Shown here: positions 17,582-26,907 of the stretch, one piece after another
How positions within the stretch are numbered: the first letter of the stretch is position 1
How the letters are laid out: each line of letters opens with the position of its first letter
Assembly (NCBI RefSeq): GCF_001277235.1
Contig: NZ_CP012266.1
Span: forward strand, 2,604,001-2,668,000
DNA from: Cronobacter dublinensis subsp. dublinensis LMG 23823
GTDB lineage: Bacteria > Pseudomonadota > Gammaproteobacteria > Enterobacterales > Enterobacteriaceae
Length of the DNA stretch: 64,000 nucleotides
Reading direction: 5' to 3'
The notes under the pieces: generated by a model
What the model was told of the DNA's origin: nothing
The model's input: only the letters and a program-made list of their open reading frames with translations
Database searches by the model: none
Position numbers and translations under genes: made by a program

Positions 17582-17824
17582 TTATTCGCCGCTTACGGTG
17601 ACCGGGGGCACCGGCCAGACAGCTTTTTCGGGAAAACCTTCTTGTTGTGGAACCTCACGTAATGCCTTCCGGTAAGCGCCCCATGCTTCTTTGTCGGTCG
17701 GCGCGTCAGGCATCATTGCCCAGTCAGAAGCGGCAATAAGTCGATCGCGCTCGGCGCGCACCTCTGCGGCCCTTATAGCCTCTAACTTCTCATGGTTAAT
17801 TTTAATCATCGCGTCCAGCCTCAT
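17582..17824 (-). CDS. Phage tail assembly chaperone-like protein
   Basis: The 80-aa product has a helical N-terminus (IRAAEVRAERDRLIAASDW) followed by DAPTDKEAW-AYRKALREVP and a proline-rich VWPVPP end. This is the pattern of the Phage_tail_APC family found after tail fibres. ATG 17824 is chosen because it follows GGCGGAA and overlaps the previous gene by 23 bp. Confidence 0.7.
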   Translation of the reverse strand: MRLDAMIKINHEKLEAIRAAEVRAERDRLIAASDWAMMPDAPTDKEAWGAYRKALREVPQQEGFPEKAVWPVPPVTVSGE

Positions 17825-18044
17825 AGGTTCCGCCATACCCGTCCGGCGCAGGCATGGCACTTTCGTTAATTTCCCACGCCTCCTGCGGAATATCGTCAGG
17901 CACCTCGGCAGAATCAACGATCCAGAATGGGACGCCGTCGGGAACATCTTTCTGCCCGATTTCCAGAACGGTCAGGCCGCATGGGAGATAAGGGATCACG
18001 AGCGACACACCAGACTCTGATTTATAGATAATTCGCTTTTCCAT
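17802..18044 (-). CDS. Conserved phage protein, tail-fibre-associated
   Basis: The 80-aa product reads VLEIGQKDVPDGVPFWIVD and contains the PDGYGGTYE phrase seen in small proteins encoded just after tail fibres of enterobacterial phages. The exact role is unknown; a part in fibre assembly is inferred from position. Confidence 0.6.
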   Translation of the reverse strand: MEKRIIYKSESGVSLVIPYLPCGLTVLEIGQKDVPDGVPFWIVDSAEVPDDIPQEAWEINESAMPAPDGYGGTYEAGRDD

Positions 18045-18048
18045 AACT

Positions 18049-20094
18049 TTATTTCCTGTGAACCGTAACCATCACGGAGGCGTCAATCCGGCCCGTGTTA
18101 TTCCTTGTCGCAACAGCAAAAGAGGTTTTGCTGATTGAATAAACGCTGCCGCTGATCGCGTTAACATCATTAGAGCCCTGAATTGCCGTTACCATAATGG
18201 ACTGATTGATTTCATCTGCCGGTGGGTTCTGGTAAACGAGCCGGTAAGCACCTGCCGCCTCCTTAGTGACAGAGGAAATGTTAAAAGCCGCGACTATCGT
18301 GTCACCACTGAAACGACACCACGCCACCGCGCCCTGGGGCGAATTGGTGGCAAGCAGTTCAACGTCAACATCCGAGGCCGGAATGCTGTATACCCTGGTA
18401 ATGGCCCCGTCGTTTACAGTGATGGCAGAGAACGGTCGCGCCCCAACCCGCTGTAGCGCGACCAGCGAGGCGGACGATTTAATATCGCCTGCAACCTTCA
18501 TCGTTGACTTAACATCACCACCACGCATCAGCACGCCGCTGCCCGGCTGCGTTGCGTATGAGTTAACCACGTCGAAGGATGTGCCGGCGGCCTGAAATGC
18601 GCCGGACGCGCGGATAATCCAGATCCCAAAAACCTCGTTCGGGTGGATCTCACCGCTTCCGTCACGGCCATAATTTGCGCTTTGAGTGCTGGCATCAAGA
18701 ACGTAACGTTCATATCGGGTGGAACTGGTGGTGGTACCGTCAAGCTGGAAGACGTTATTTCCGCCGTTGGTCCAGCTGACAAACCCGTTTTTACCGCTGG
18801 TTGACTGATCGTAGTTGTAGGCGAACAACTGCCCGGAAATGTTAGGTGCGCTGTCCTGCAAGATTCGCCCGACCACGTCACCGGACGCCGCGCCGCGAAG
18901 GAACGGCGATTTGATACTGCCGTCCTGAATGCCATTGAGGTCCGGCACGCGGAACGTAGTCGTTCCGTTTCCTGGTGAATACATGCCACGGTTCATGGCC
19001 GGTGCGCCAGCGTTGCTGGACGTCAGCCAGACCGCATCCGTCTGCGTCGCCGTCAGAATACCGGCGTTTACGGCAGCCCATAAATCGGCGGTTTTTGCAT
19101 CGGTACGGCTCACAAGCTGGCCGTCTGCCGCGATATAACCGGCAGGCAGCGCCGCCCGCGAGCCGTTGAACCACTGAACCGCGCCGATGAAGTCATTCAT
19201 CACGCCGTTCATGCTTGCCCCCCCGCCCCCACCAGACGACGCTTTGAGCTGACGCAGGGTCACCGCATCATAATCAGATACCGCTTCCGCAGGCAGCGGC
19301 AACGGCTTCCCGTTCAGCAGGTTTTGCAGCGAAGCCGCCCTGTCTGTGACGTCGGACAGGTTCGCGTCTTTCGTAAGGACTTTTTCGGCGTCAAATTTAT
19401 CGGCAAGCGACTGCGCACGATCGGCCTGAGTGCGTGCGTCAGTAGCGGCCTGGCTGGCAGTGCTCACGGCCTGCGCCGCCGAGCTGGCGCTGGCTGCGGC
19501 ATCGCTGGCTCCTCTGCTGGCAAGGGCCTTAGCGTCTTCTGCCGCCTTTTTAGCCGCAGCGGCATTATCGGCGGAAGCCTTTGCCCCGCTGCTGGCCGTC
19601 TCGGCAGCCTGCCGGTCCGCGCTGACGCTGGCCTGCGCCTGCTTAATATCGTCCACGATTTTCTGAAGACTGCCCGGATCGAGGTCTTCGAGCAGGCTCA
19701 CCAGTGACGGCCAGCTCGGCCCTTTAAACTGGCTGCCATCAGGCAGCGTAACGGTGATATTTTCACCTGCGGAAAAAACCTGCTGCCAGTTGGCTTTGTC
19801 GAGGTTGAGCCCGCGTAAGGCTTCGGTAACCTGATTCACCACTTCCATCGTTACCTGGCTCATGGTACCGCGCGGCACCGCTGACCATGCCAGCCCCGCC
19901 GCATCGGGCCCGGTATACGTTCTGGTGAGCGTCAGCGCCGTGTCGCTGCTGACCGTTTTAACGGCCTGCGTGTAGACAACCTGACCCGCCGTGAAGACGA
20001 CGTAATCCCCCGCGACCAGTTCGCTGGTAAATGTGGTGCCGTCGCCGTTGATGGTCGTTGCGCCGTTTTTGATGCTTATCGTGCCTTTAGCCAT
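18049..20094 (-). CDS. Tail fibre protein
   Basis: The 681-aa product has an N-terminal beta-rich adaptor (MAKGTISIKNGATTING), a long alanine-rich coiled coil (about 145-240), a glycine hinge (SSGGGGGASM) and a tail-collar-like region (AADGQLVSR, FRVPDLNG, RGAASGD). The C-terminus would bind the host receptor. It is separated from the upstream gene by a terminator, so antitermination is needed to express it. Confidence 0.85.
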   Translation of the reverse strand: MAKGTISIKNGATTINGDGTTFTSELVAGDYVVFTAGQVVYTQAVKTVSSDTALTLTRTYTGPDAAGLAWSAVPRGTMSQVTMEVVNQVTEALRGLNLDKANWQQVFSAGENITVTLPDGSQFKGPSWPSLVSLLEDLDPGSLQKIVDDIKQAQASVSADRQAAETASSGAKASADNAAAAKKAAEDAKALASRGASDAAASASSAAQAVSTASQAATDARTQADRAQSLADKFDAEKVLTKDANLSDVTDRAASLQNLLNGKPLPLPAEAVSDYDAVTLRQLKASSGGGGGASMNGVMNDFIGAVQWFNGSRAALPAGYIAADGQLVSRTDAKTADLWAAVNAGILTATQTDAVWLTSSNAGAPAMNRGMYSPGNGTTTFRVPDLNGIQDGSIKSPFLRGAASGDVVGRILQDSAPNISGQLFAYNYDQSTSGKNGFVSWTNGGNNVFQLDGTTTSSTRYERYVLDASTQSANYGRDGSGEIHPNEVFGIWIIRASGAFQAAGTSFDVVNSYATQPGSGVLMRGGDVKSTMKVAGDIKSSASLVALQRVGARPFSAITVNDGAITRVYSIPASDVDVELLATNSPQGAVAWCRFSGDTIVAAFNISSVTKEAAGAYRLVYQNPPADEINQSIMVTAIQGSNDVNAISGSVYSISKTSFAVATRNNTGRIDASVMVTVHRK

Positions 20095-20118
20095 CAGGCC
20101 TGCTCCTTAAAATAAAAA

Positions 20119-20134
20119 ACCCGCCGTAGCGGGT
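20119..20134 (-). terminator. Intrinsic terminator before the tail fibre gene
   Basis: On the minus strand ACCCGC-TACG-GCGGGT is followed by a run of T's. Confidence 0.75.
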
Positions 20135-20152
20135 CATTCAGTCAATAAGCGG

Positions 20153-21112
20153 TCAGTACATACTGTCGAGTAACAGGATATTCATGCCGGTCGTTCTGTT
20201 TACGTCCAGCGAATAGTCAGACGTCCATACCGCAGCCACATAGCCGCGCCCCACCCGGACGGCATTACCCGCCCGGACCAGCCCCTGATATTTTGCATAA
20301 CACCAGCCGCCGGAGATGTCGGTTTGCGCGCCGTAACGACCGAGCATGATGTACCGGTTCCCGATATCAGTGGCAGCCCCTGACGGCCTGTAGAAGGCAT
20401 TGCTGTAGAGGAACGGGCGCTTTGTTGTGGAAAAGGTGCACTGCCCTCTGCTGTTGAAGAAGTTCAGTCCAGGCCCCGGAACCGGCGCGGTGCCGGTCGC
20501 AAAAATCACCACGTCCATCGTTACGGTCGCGCTGACGTTCGCCCCGTTACGCTCGGCCACGGCCCGGACCACGTTACCGTCGTATTCCACCACCACCCCA
20601 CTGGCGCTCCACCTGGCAAATACGGCGTAGGACTGCCGGGTATAGCCGGTCGGGGGCGGTGACCAGGAGCCGGTAAACGTCACCCGCCCCCGATACACAC
20701 ACTGACCGACCGCGGCCCCGTCCGTGATAAGGGTGAAATCAGTACTGTCAGAAATATAAAGCCCGCGATTGCCCGACTGACTGGCGGGCAGGATCTGCCA
20801 GACCGTGCCGGGGTATATTTTCCCGTTGCTCATTTTGTAGTTTGACCAGGCGGAGAAGGTCAGCACATTTCCGCTCTGTGATACGCCGGTTAACACGTCC
20901 ATATCCGGGATCAGGCTTGTGCTGCCGCCAAGATAAATCCCGGCGGTGACATGCGGTGCGAAGACGGCTGACGCCCCCGCCACATAGCCCGGTATCGCGT
21001 ACTGATTCCCGCTGCCGCTGGCATACCCGCAATAGGACGGGCACCGCAGCCCCGCGGTGATGGTCATCGCCGGACCGCCGTCATTGAGATCGATATACAG
21101 CCCACTCGGCAT
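20153..21112 (-). CDS. Tail tip-associated protein of unknown function (DUF6453-like)
   Basis: The 319-aa product (MPSGLYIDLNDGGPAMTIT) is beta-rich, with no signal or membrane segment. Its start overlaps the gpJ stop in TAATG, so translation is coupled to J; an in-frame start 9 bp upstream is less likely. Proteins of this kind follow J in many lambdoid phages. The family name is from memory. Confidence 0.6.
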   Translation of the reverse strand: MPSGLYIDLNDGGPAMTITAGLRCPSYCGYASGSGNQYAIPGYVAGASAVFAPHVTAGIYLGGSTSLIPDMDVLTGVSQSGNVLTFSAWSNYKMSNGKIYPGTVWQILPASQSGNRGLYISDSTDFTLITDGAAVGQCVYRGRVTFTGSWSPPPTGYTRQSYAVFARWSASGVVVEYDGNVVRAVAERNGANVSATVTMDVVIFATGTAPVPGPGLNFFNSRGQCTFSTTKRPFLYSNAFYRPSGAATDIGNRYIMLGRYGAQTDISGGWCYAKYQGLVRAGNAVRVGRGYVAAVWTSDYSLDVNRTTGMNILLLDSMY

Positions 21113-24100
21113 TAATTCCATTCCCCCAGAATAATACGCCCGCCATTCGCCAGATTTACCGTCACACCGTTACCGTTGATGACCACACCATTTCCGCTAC
21201 CGGCCAGGGAGAATCTTCCCTCCGTTGCGATAATGGCCCCCCGCACCGTCACGTCATTAAACTCCGCGGCGCCCGCCTTATTAATCATCCAGCCGGTTTT
21301 ACCCGCCACATAGTTATTTGACTGAATAAAGGCGCCAATTTTGGCGTTTGTAATCGTGCCGTCCTGGATAAAGGCCGAGTTCATAAACACCTGGCCGTTT
21401 ACCACTGCAAACGGTGAGTAACGGTTGTTTCCGCTGCCGCTCATCACCACAAACTGATTCGCATTCACCGCAAAGCGGGTATCGACAGCGGTGCCGTTAA
21501 TGGTGACCGCCACGGACAGCCCGGCATCGTAATACTGCCCCTTATACTGCACGCCGGTTTTCATGGTATAGATGGCAGAGCCGCCGTTTGCATCGACATA
21601 CGCATCCATTTTGCCTTCTACCGCGGCCGCCACATCCTCAAACCGCGCCACCACCGTGTCGTTTATCTCACTGATGGCCGATGTGTTATCCGCCGTGGCT
21701 TTCTCAAGACGACTGGCGGTGGCGTTGAAATCCTCAAATTTCGCGTTCACCGTTGTCTCAAGCGCCGCGACGGACTTACCGGCATCGGAGGCCAGCGTCC
21801 GGGCCTCAATGATGCCCGCGCGGTTATTGCCATAGAGCTTCCACTGCTGGTTCACCGTGTCGTGGCCGCCCAGGGCATTCTGCAGAATGGCTTCGGGATC
21901 GAGAGTTATCTGGCTGAGCAGCGCCTCACCGTCTTCCTTCGTCATGAAGTCGCCCGCGATATCGCCCAGGTAATCCTCCGCGTTGTCGTTCGCCATGCCG
22001 CGTACCCACGTCGTCCACGCCGACTGGTTCCCGATGCGGTCCACCAGCCGCGCTCGGTACCAGAAGATTTGACCGGCGCGCAGACCGAGCTGCGTGTAGC
22101 TGCGCGCCGGATAGGGCACATCTGAGAGCAGCAGCGCGTCGCTGCCGTCGGGCGCAGCGGCATACTGAATTTCGGTCATCAGCGTGTCGTCCGCGCCGTC
22201 CGGGAAGTTCCAGTCGAGCTGGATCCCCCAGTTAATCGCCGTGGTGCGGAAGTTCAGCGGCACCGGCGGCTGCCCCACCTTGCCGGTCAGCGTCACCTCG
22301 TCGCTGGTCTGCCAGACCGAAGCAACATCGCTGGCGTTCACGGCGCTGACGCGCGCCATATACCGCCCTGCATAGATTCCCTGCACCTCAAAGCCGAGCG
22401 AGCTCGTGCGCGGTACATTCACCCAGTCGCCGTTATCCTTGCGCCACTGGCATTCATACGCCACGGCACCGGGCGCGGCGGGCCAGGCGACACGCAGGGT
22501 TTCCACGCTGAGGCCCTGCACCACGCGGCTGTAACTGCTGAGCGTCACGGAGGCCGGCGGCACCTGCGCACCGGGAGGAATGGCCGATACCGGGCGTTCA
22601 TCGAGCCTGGCGCCGGAATCGATGGCGGCATACTTATCCGGGTTGTGCTGCACCGCGCTGATGATCCATGTGCCGTCGTTGTTGTCTTCCACAGACGTGA
22701 CCCGGTACTGCTGGATTGCCACATCCTGCGCATCAACCGACCAGACCGCCTCGCGCTCCGGCGTTTCGCTGAATACCGCAGACACCGTGACGTTGCGGCC
22801 GCTGACCGCCTGAAGGGTACGGGCCTGTGATTTGCCGGACGGCAGGTTGACGATAAGCCTGTCGCCCGCTTTTGCATCCGGCGCCCGGTCGAGCGTCAGC
22901 GCGCGACCGTTCACCTGACTGATACGCCCGCCCATCACCCGCCCGGACAGATACTGATCCGCCACGCCGATGATATGACCCGGCAGCGGGATCATGCCCT
23001 CGAGCCCGGTGGCGAAACTCACCATCCGGTCTTTAGCATTTGTCAGCAGCGCCCAGCGGCCGCGGCGGTTGGCCTCGGTGCGCCGCGTGCAGCCGATGGC
23101 GGAGATCTGCGTCTGGCGCACGCCGTAGCGCCGCACCAGGTCAGGCTCCATCACCGCTTCCACTTCATCGGTGTAATGGTTCTCCGGGTTTGACCAGCTC
23201 ACCATCGCTGTTGAATAACGGTTCTTCTCGCTGCCGCTGGCGTAGGAGAATTTGCCGTCGATGACGTTGGCGCGGGTGTAGACATACGTCATGTCGCGCG
23301 GCATGTCCGCCAGCGCGGAGAGCTGGTTACCGGCCCAGTAGGTCATGCCGCGAAAGATGCTCGCGAGGTCGCGCAGCACCGTAAACGCCTCGTTCTGGCT
23401 CTGGATATACACGTCGCAGAGAAATCGCGGTTCGGTACCGCTGCCGCCGGTACCGTCGGGCACGGGCTGGTCGCAGTACTGCGCGATGCGGTAGAGCTCC
23501 CACTTGTCCACCTGGGTCGCATCCAGCCGGTCACCGGTTCCGAAACGGTCGCTCAGCACCAGATCGTAAAAGACCCAGGCGGGGTTATTGCTCCAGGCCC
23601 ATTTAAACGAGCCGTCCCAGGTGCCGGAATAGGTGCGGGTCACCGGATCGTAAGTGGTGGGCACACGGATTTGCCGCCCGCGGGCGCGGAGGCTAATCTG
23701 CGGGATATTGCTGAACTGCTTCGCGTTGAACGACACAAAGAGCAGCGCGGTGTTCGGGTAGCGCAGCTTTGCATCAATGATTTCCGAATAGGCCTCGATG
23801 TTTGTGGTGTCGACGATGCGGCTGGAGGTGCTGTCCACCGTCGTCCGCCGTACGCGAAGCTGCCAGCCGGTCCGGGCGGGCGGGAGATCGATGCGGTGGC
23901 TGCGCTCATACAGCGAGGTGGTCTTACCGTCGAACGCGCCGTTCAGCACCGTGACATACCCGCCGCCGTCGGTGGACAGCTCAATTTTGTAGTCGACGCG
24001 GTAACCGACCACATCCCCGTTGTCTTTCATGCGCTGCAGCGAAGGCACGCCGAGGCGAACCCGGACGGCAGAGAGCTGCGTGTTACTGATGGCACGCGTC

Positions 24101-24414
24101 CACGGCTGCGTCGCTTTAAGCTGGGTGTTAATGGTGATTTCATTTTCCACCGACGGCACGCCGGGGATGTAAGTCTGCGCCTGGGTGCCGGACCGGAACT
24201 CCCATTTCACACCCGGAAAGTTAAGCGTGCCGTCAGCGCTGCGGATCGGGGTGCCGTCGAGGAAGATATCTTTATCCGTGAGGCCGCCGGCGAACTCCCC
24301 CTCGCCCAGCGCAAGCAGGATTTTGGCGGTCGCAATGGACTGGAGTGAATCAGGGGATTCATGCGGCGTGCGGGGTTTATCACCGCCACCCTTTTTACCG
24401 GTTATTTTTTCCAT
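21112..24414 (-). CDS. Host specificity / tail tip protein J
   Basis: This is the lambda gpJ homologue that forms the central tail tip and contacts the receptor. Starting at ATG 24414 (MEKITGKKGGG) it has 1100 aa; the frame runs further upstream into the terminator and gene I, which is not coding. The N-terminal two thirds hold hub-like and fibronectin-type regions; the C-terminus has a coiled coil (about 880-930), a DUF1983-like region and a variable end ending LGEWN. Confidence 0.94.
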   Translation of the reverse strand: MEKITGKKGGGDKPRTPHESPDSLQSIATAKILLALGEGEFAGGLTDKDIFLDGTPIRSADGTLNFPGVKWEFRSGTQAQTYIPGVPSVENEITINTQLKATQPWTRAISNTQLSAVRVRLGVPSLQRMKDNGDVVGYRVDYKIELSTDGGGYVTVLNGAFDGKTTSLYERSHRIDLPPARTGWQLRVRRTTVDSTSSRIVDTTNIEAYSEIIDAKLRYPNTALLFVSFNAKQFSNIPQISLRARGRQIRVPTTYDPVTRTYSGTWDGSFKWAWSNNPAWVFYDLVLSDRFGTGDRLDATQVDKWELYRIAQYCDQPVPDGTGGSGTEPRFLCDVYIQSQNEAFTVLRDLASIFRGMTYWAGNQLSALADMPRDMTYVYTRANVIDGKFSYASGSEKNRYSTAMVSWSNPENHYTDEVEAVMEPDLVRRYGVRQTQISAIGCTRRTEANRRGRWALLTNAKDRMVSFATGLEGMIPLPGHIIGVADQYLSGRVMGGRISQVNGRALTLDRAPDAKAGDRLIVNLPSGKSQARTLQAVSGRNVTVSAVFSETPEREAVWSVDAQDVAIQQYRVTSVEDNNDGTWIISAVQHNPDKYAAIDSGARLDERPVSAIPPGAQVPPASVTLSSYSRVVQGLSVETLRVAWPAAPGAVAYECQWRKDNGDWVNVPRTSSLGFEVQGIYAGRYMARVSAVNASDVASVWQTSDEVTLTGKVGQPPVPLNFRTTAINWGIQLDWNFPDGADDTLMTEIQYAAAPDGSDALLLSDVPYPARSYTQLGLRAGQIFWYRARLVDRIGNQSAWTTWVRGMANDNAEDYLGDIAGDFMTKEDGEALLSQITLDPEAILQNALGGHDTVNQQWKLYGNNRAGIIEARTLASDAGKSVAALETTVNAKFEDFNATASRLEKATADNTSAISEINDTVVARFEDVAAAVEGKMDAYVDANGGSAIYTMKTGVQYKGQYYDAGLSVAVTINGTAVDTRFAVNANQFVVMSGSGNNRYSPFAVVNGQVFMNSAFIQDGTITNAKIGAFIQSNNYVAGKTGWMINKAGAAEFNDVTVRGAIIATEGRFSLAGSGNGVVINGNGVTVNLANGGRIILGEWN

Positions 24415-24426
24415 ACTGCGCCCATA

Positions 24427-24447
24427 AAAAAAGCGCCCGCAGGCGCT
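24427..24447 (-). terminator. Intrinsic terminator between gpI and gpJ
   Basis: On the minus strand AGCGCC-TGCG-GGCGCT is followed by TTTTTTT. It lies 13 bp before the J start. Confidence 0.8.
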
Positions 24448-24463
24448 GTTATCAGACCGGTTT

Positions 24464-25060
24464 TCACTGGTCGTTGGTGTAGATGCCGGCGGAGACAATC
24501 GCGCCGCCGATTTCGCGCTCGCCATACAGGAGCCCGACGGGATTGCCCATTGCCGTGGTATTCACGGGCCCGCCAAAGGCATAGCTCGGCGCGTTATCGG
24601 GGTCCTGCCGCGATGCCAGCCCGCCGGGCTGGGGTGACAGCATCTGCACCACGCCACCGGCCATCAGCCCGATACCGGCCTGTAAGGCATACGGGCCCCA
24701 CGTCGCCCCGCCCCAGGCCTGCCCGATGGTCATGCCAATGGCACCGACCACCACCAGCACCGCGCCCAGTATTGTCTGCAGCACGCCCGCCCGCTTGCTG
24801 CCGGCAATCACCGGCGCAATGCGGATATCCGCTTCGCCGCTGTTGTGCTTCAGCTCATCCTGGCCGATGTTCTTTTTCCCCCTGAACACGGCAAAGCGCA
24901 GGCCGCGCAGGTGCGCCGTCTGCATGTACTGCTCAAAGCCGGGGATAATGACTGACAGCGCGCGGCAGGCTTCCGCCGGGCTGGCTATCACCAGCCGGTG
25001 CTCGCGACCGAACCGCGCACCCAGCGCGCCGTAAAGCCGCACCGTTTTCAGTTGGTTCAT
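24464..25060 (-). CDS. Tail assembly protein I
   Basis: The 198-aa product matches lambda tail assembly protein I: an N-terminal ubiquitin-like part (VRLYGALGARFGREH) and a hydrophobic glycine-rich middle (VLVVVGAIGMTIGQAWGG). It overlaps gene K by 4 bp (ATGA). It is needed to assemble the tail tip. Confidence 0.9.
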   Translation of the reverse strand: MNQLKTVRLYGALGARFGREHRLVIASPAEACRALSVIIPGFEQYMQTAHLRGLRFAVFRGKKNIGQDELKHNSGEADIRIAPVIAGSKRAGVLQTILGAVLVVVGAIGMTIGQAWGGATWGPYALQAGIGLMAGGVVQMLSPQPGGLASRQDPDNAPSYAFGGPVNTTAMGNPVGLLYGEREIGGAIVSAGIYTNDQ

Positions 25061-25761
25061 GGCAGATCCTTGTGTCTGACTATTTTAATGGTGCGCTCGC
25101 GCAGGTAGCCGCCGTATGGTGTGGTGCAGGAGAGCTGGCCGTAGAGGTGATGCAGCAGCTGGTTACCTTCCAGCAGAATACCGGCGTGATTCACCACCGG
25201 CGCGGACACCTGCATCAGCACCATGTCGCCGGGCCGCGGCTCTGTGACCTCGCGAAATCCCTCGGCATACCAGTTATCCATGTAGAGATTTTCGCCCCGC
25301 TCCCACCACGGGTAATCCACGCTGTAGTTGCGAAGCGTCACGCCCTGCCGGCGGTGCCAGTCCATCACCAGCGACCAGCAGTCGGCATAGCCCAGTTCAA
25401 AGGCGCGCCCTTCCAGCGGCCGTTCGCCGCGGGGCGCAATGGTGCGCACGTCGGCTTCCGGCCACGAGACGATTCCCCAGGGTATGCCGTGGGCGTCGCA
25501 CTGCAGCTGGTCGAGCTCGCTCGGCTGGGTGGTGGCGCCGTCGCCCGGGTGGGAATGCACAATGGCGGTGACGGTGCCCCAGTCTTCCGCCGCAGCGTAA
25601 TCCTCCGGCGACAGCTCAAACTGCTCCTCCGGCACGCCGGTGATGTTCCGGCACGGGAAATACCGTTCGACGCGGCTTTTCTGCGCCACCACGCCGCAGC
25701 ACTCGCGCGGGTATTCCGCCTCAGCATGGGCCAGGATATCGGCAATGGTTTTATCGCGCAT
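25057..25761 (-). CDS. Tail protein K, JAMM and NlpC/P60 domains
   Basis: The 234-aa product has two hydrolase domains. The N-terminal JAB/JAMM metal site is HSHPG (His69, His71) with Ser81 and Asp84. The C-terminal NlpC/P60 domain has Cys128 (GYADCWSLV) and the His of NHAGILL. It is thought to process tail tip proteins or cut peptidoglycan on entry. GGAGGTAACC precedes the start. Confidence 0.93.
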   Translation of the reverse strand: MRDKTIADILAHAEAEYPRECCGVVAQKSRVERYFPCRNITGVPEEQFELSPEDYAAAEDWGTVTAIVHSHPGDGATTQPSELDQLQCDAHGIPWGIVSWPEADVRTIAPRGERPLEGRAFELGYADCWSLVMDWHRRQGVTLRNYSVDYPWWERGENLYMDNWYAEGFREVTEPRPGDMVLMQVSAPVVNHAGILLEGNQLLHHLYGQLSCTTPYGGYLRERTIKIVRHKDLP

Positions 25762-25763
25762 GG

Positions 25764-26516
25764 TTACCTCCGGATCAGGCTGGCGCCGGGAAAGCCGCCG
25801 AAATCGAGCTGGGCATCCGCGCCAAAGCGTTTTTTACAGTCGGTCAGCAGGCCTGAGCATTTATCCTGTGCCGGGTCGGTCACCGGGTTACCTTTCAGAT
25901 CAAACATGCGCGGGCCGTTGTAGGTACAGCCGTCACCGCTGCGGTATTTATTGCGGCAGGCCCAGGTGCAGACCGCCGTGATTTGGCGCGTCGGGATCAG
26001 CAGCCCCTGCAGGTCCATCGGGCTGGAGAGGCGAAACTCCACCACCTCGTTGTCCTCTGCCGCCTTGCTGTCGATGTAAAATACCTGGCGGAAATACTGC
26101 CCCGGATCCGCCGACGGGTTGCCGTCATGAAAGGTGCGCGCATCAAGATACTGCCCGAACGTATCCAGAATCGTGACCTTCGCCTGCACCATGTCATCAA
26201 AGCGCAGACAGAGCGCGGTCACCACGCCATCAAGGTTGGCGATGCGCAGCACCGGCTCCGCACTCTGGCCGTCACTCGACGACGCCAGCCCGGTAATTTT
26301 AAACGGCCAGGCACCGTATTCCTCGTCATCAAACCAGATGGATTTAGCGGCAAGCTTCGGGGTGTCACCGCCGCTTGCCGCGATTTCTTCCGGCGAGTGG
26401 GGAATGGTGCAGGCGTGAAAGCGCAGCACGCCCGCGCCGAACGCCGAGCCATCGACGGTCACCAGGCGGACACTGTCGCCGGGCTCAAGCTTCTGGACGT
26501 CATTACTGATTGCCAT
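25764..26516 (-). CDS. Minor tail protein L
   Basis: The 250-aa product matches lambda gpL. Four cysteines (CTWAC, DGCTY, DKCSG/TDC) near the C-terminus correspond to the iron-sulfur-cluster domain known in gpL. It sits at the tail tip with M, K, I and J. Confidence 0.92.
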   Translation of the reverse strand: MAISNDVQKLEPGDSVRLVTVDGSAFGAGVLRFHACTIPHSPEEIAASGGDTPKLAAKSIWFDDEEYGAWPFKITGLASSSDGQSAEPVLRIANLDGVVTALCLRFDDMVQAKVTILDTFGQYLDARTFHDGNPSADPGQYFRQVFYIDSKAAEDNEVVEFRLSSPMDLQGLLIPTRQITAVCTWACRNKYRSGDGCTYNGPRMFDLKGNPVTDPAQDKCSGLLTDCKKRFGADAQLDFGGFPGASLIRR

Positions 26517-26522
26517 AAGTAC

Positions 26523-26861
26523 CTACGGAGCGAATGCCTGTGTGAAGGTTGCGGTGAGAGAGAAAATGCCACCGCCCGGCGCCGACGGGCGGTAGGCGTC
26601 ACAGCGGTAAAGCCCCGCGCCTTTCAGCGGTGCCTGCCAGATGAATGAACGGCTGCCGCCATGCCTGTCCAGGAAATCCATAATCGCGGTGATGTAGCTT
26701 TCATCCCCGACGAATTCCAGATCCCATTTCTGACCGCGGGCGTTGATGCCGTCTCCCGACGCCTGGGCATACCCGTCGCCGAACTGCGCGCGGCGGACGC
26801 GGTGAGTGACCTCGCCGCCGGCATTAATGCGCGGGCACCAGGTAAAGGTTTCGGTTGCCAT
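26523..26861 (-). CDS. Minor tail protein M
   Basis: The 112-aa product (ETFTWCPRINAGGEVTHRVR) matches lambda gpM, a tail-tip protein. It lies between H and L as in lambda. Confidence 0.9.
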   Translation of the reverse strand: MATETFTWCPRINAGGEVTHRVRRAQFGDGYAQASGDGINARGQKWDLEFVGDESYITAIMDFLDRHGGSRSFIWQAPLKGAGLYRCDAYRPSAPGGGIFSLTATFTQAFAP

Positions 26862-26878
26862 GTTTCACCCATAAAAAA

Positions 26879-26894
26879 ACCCGCCGTAGCGGGT
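26879..26894 (-). terminator. Intrinsic terminator between H and M
   Basis: ACCCGC-TACG-GCGGGT plus a T-run on the minus strand; the same hairpin as at 20119. Confidence 0.75.
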
Positions 26895-26907
26895 GGTAAA
26901 TTGATTT

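Noticed and set aside
23671..24348. A 225-codon plus-strand frame opposite gpJ
   Set aside because: It lies fully antisense to a well-supported gene and is arginine-rich by composition; no start signal.
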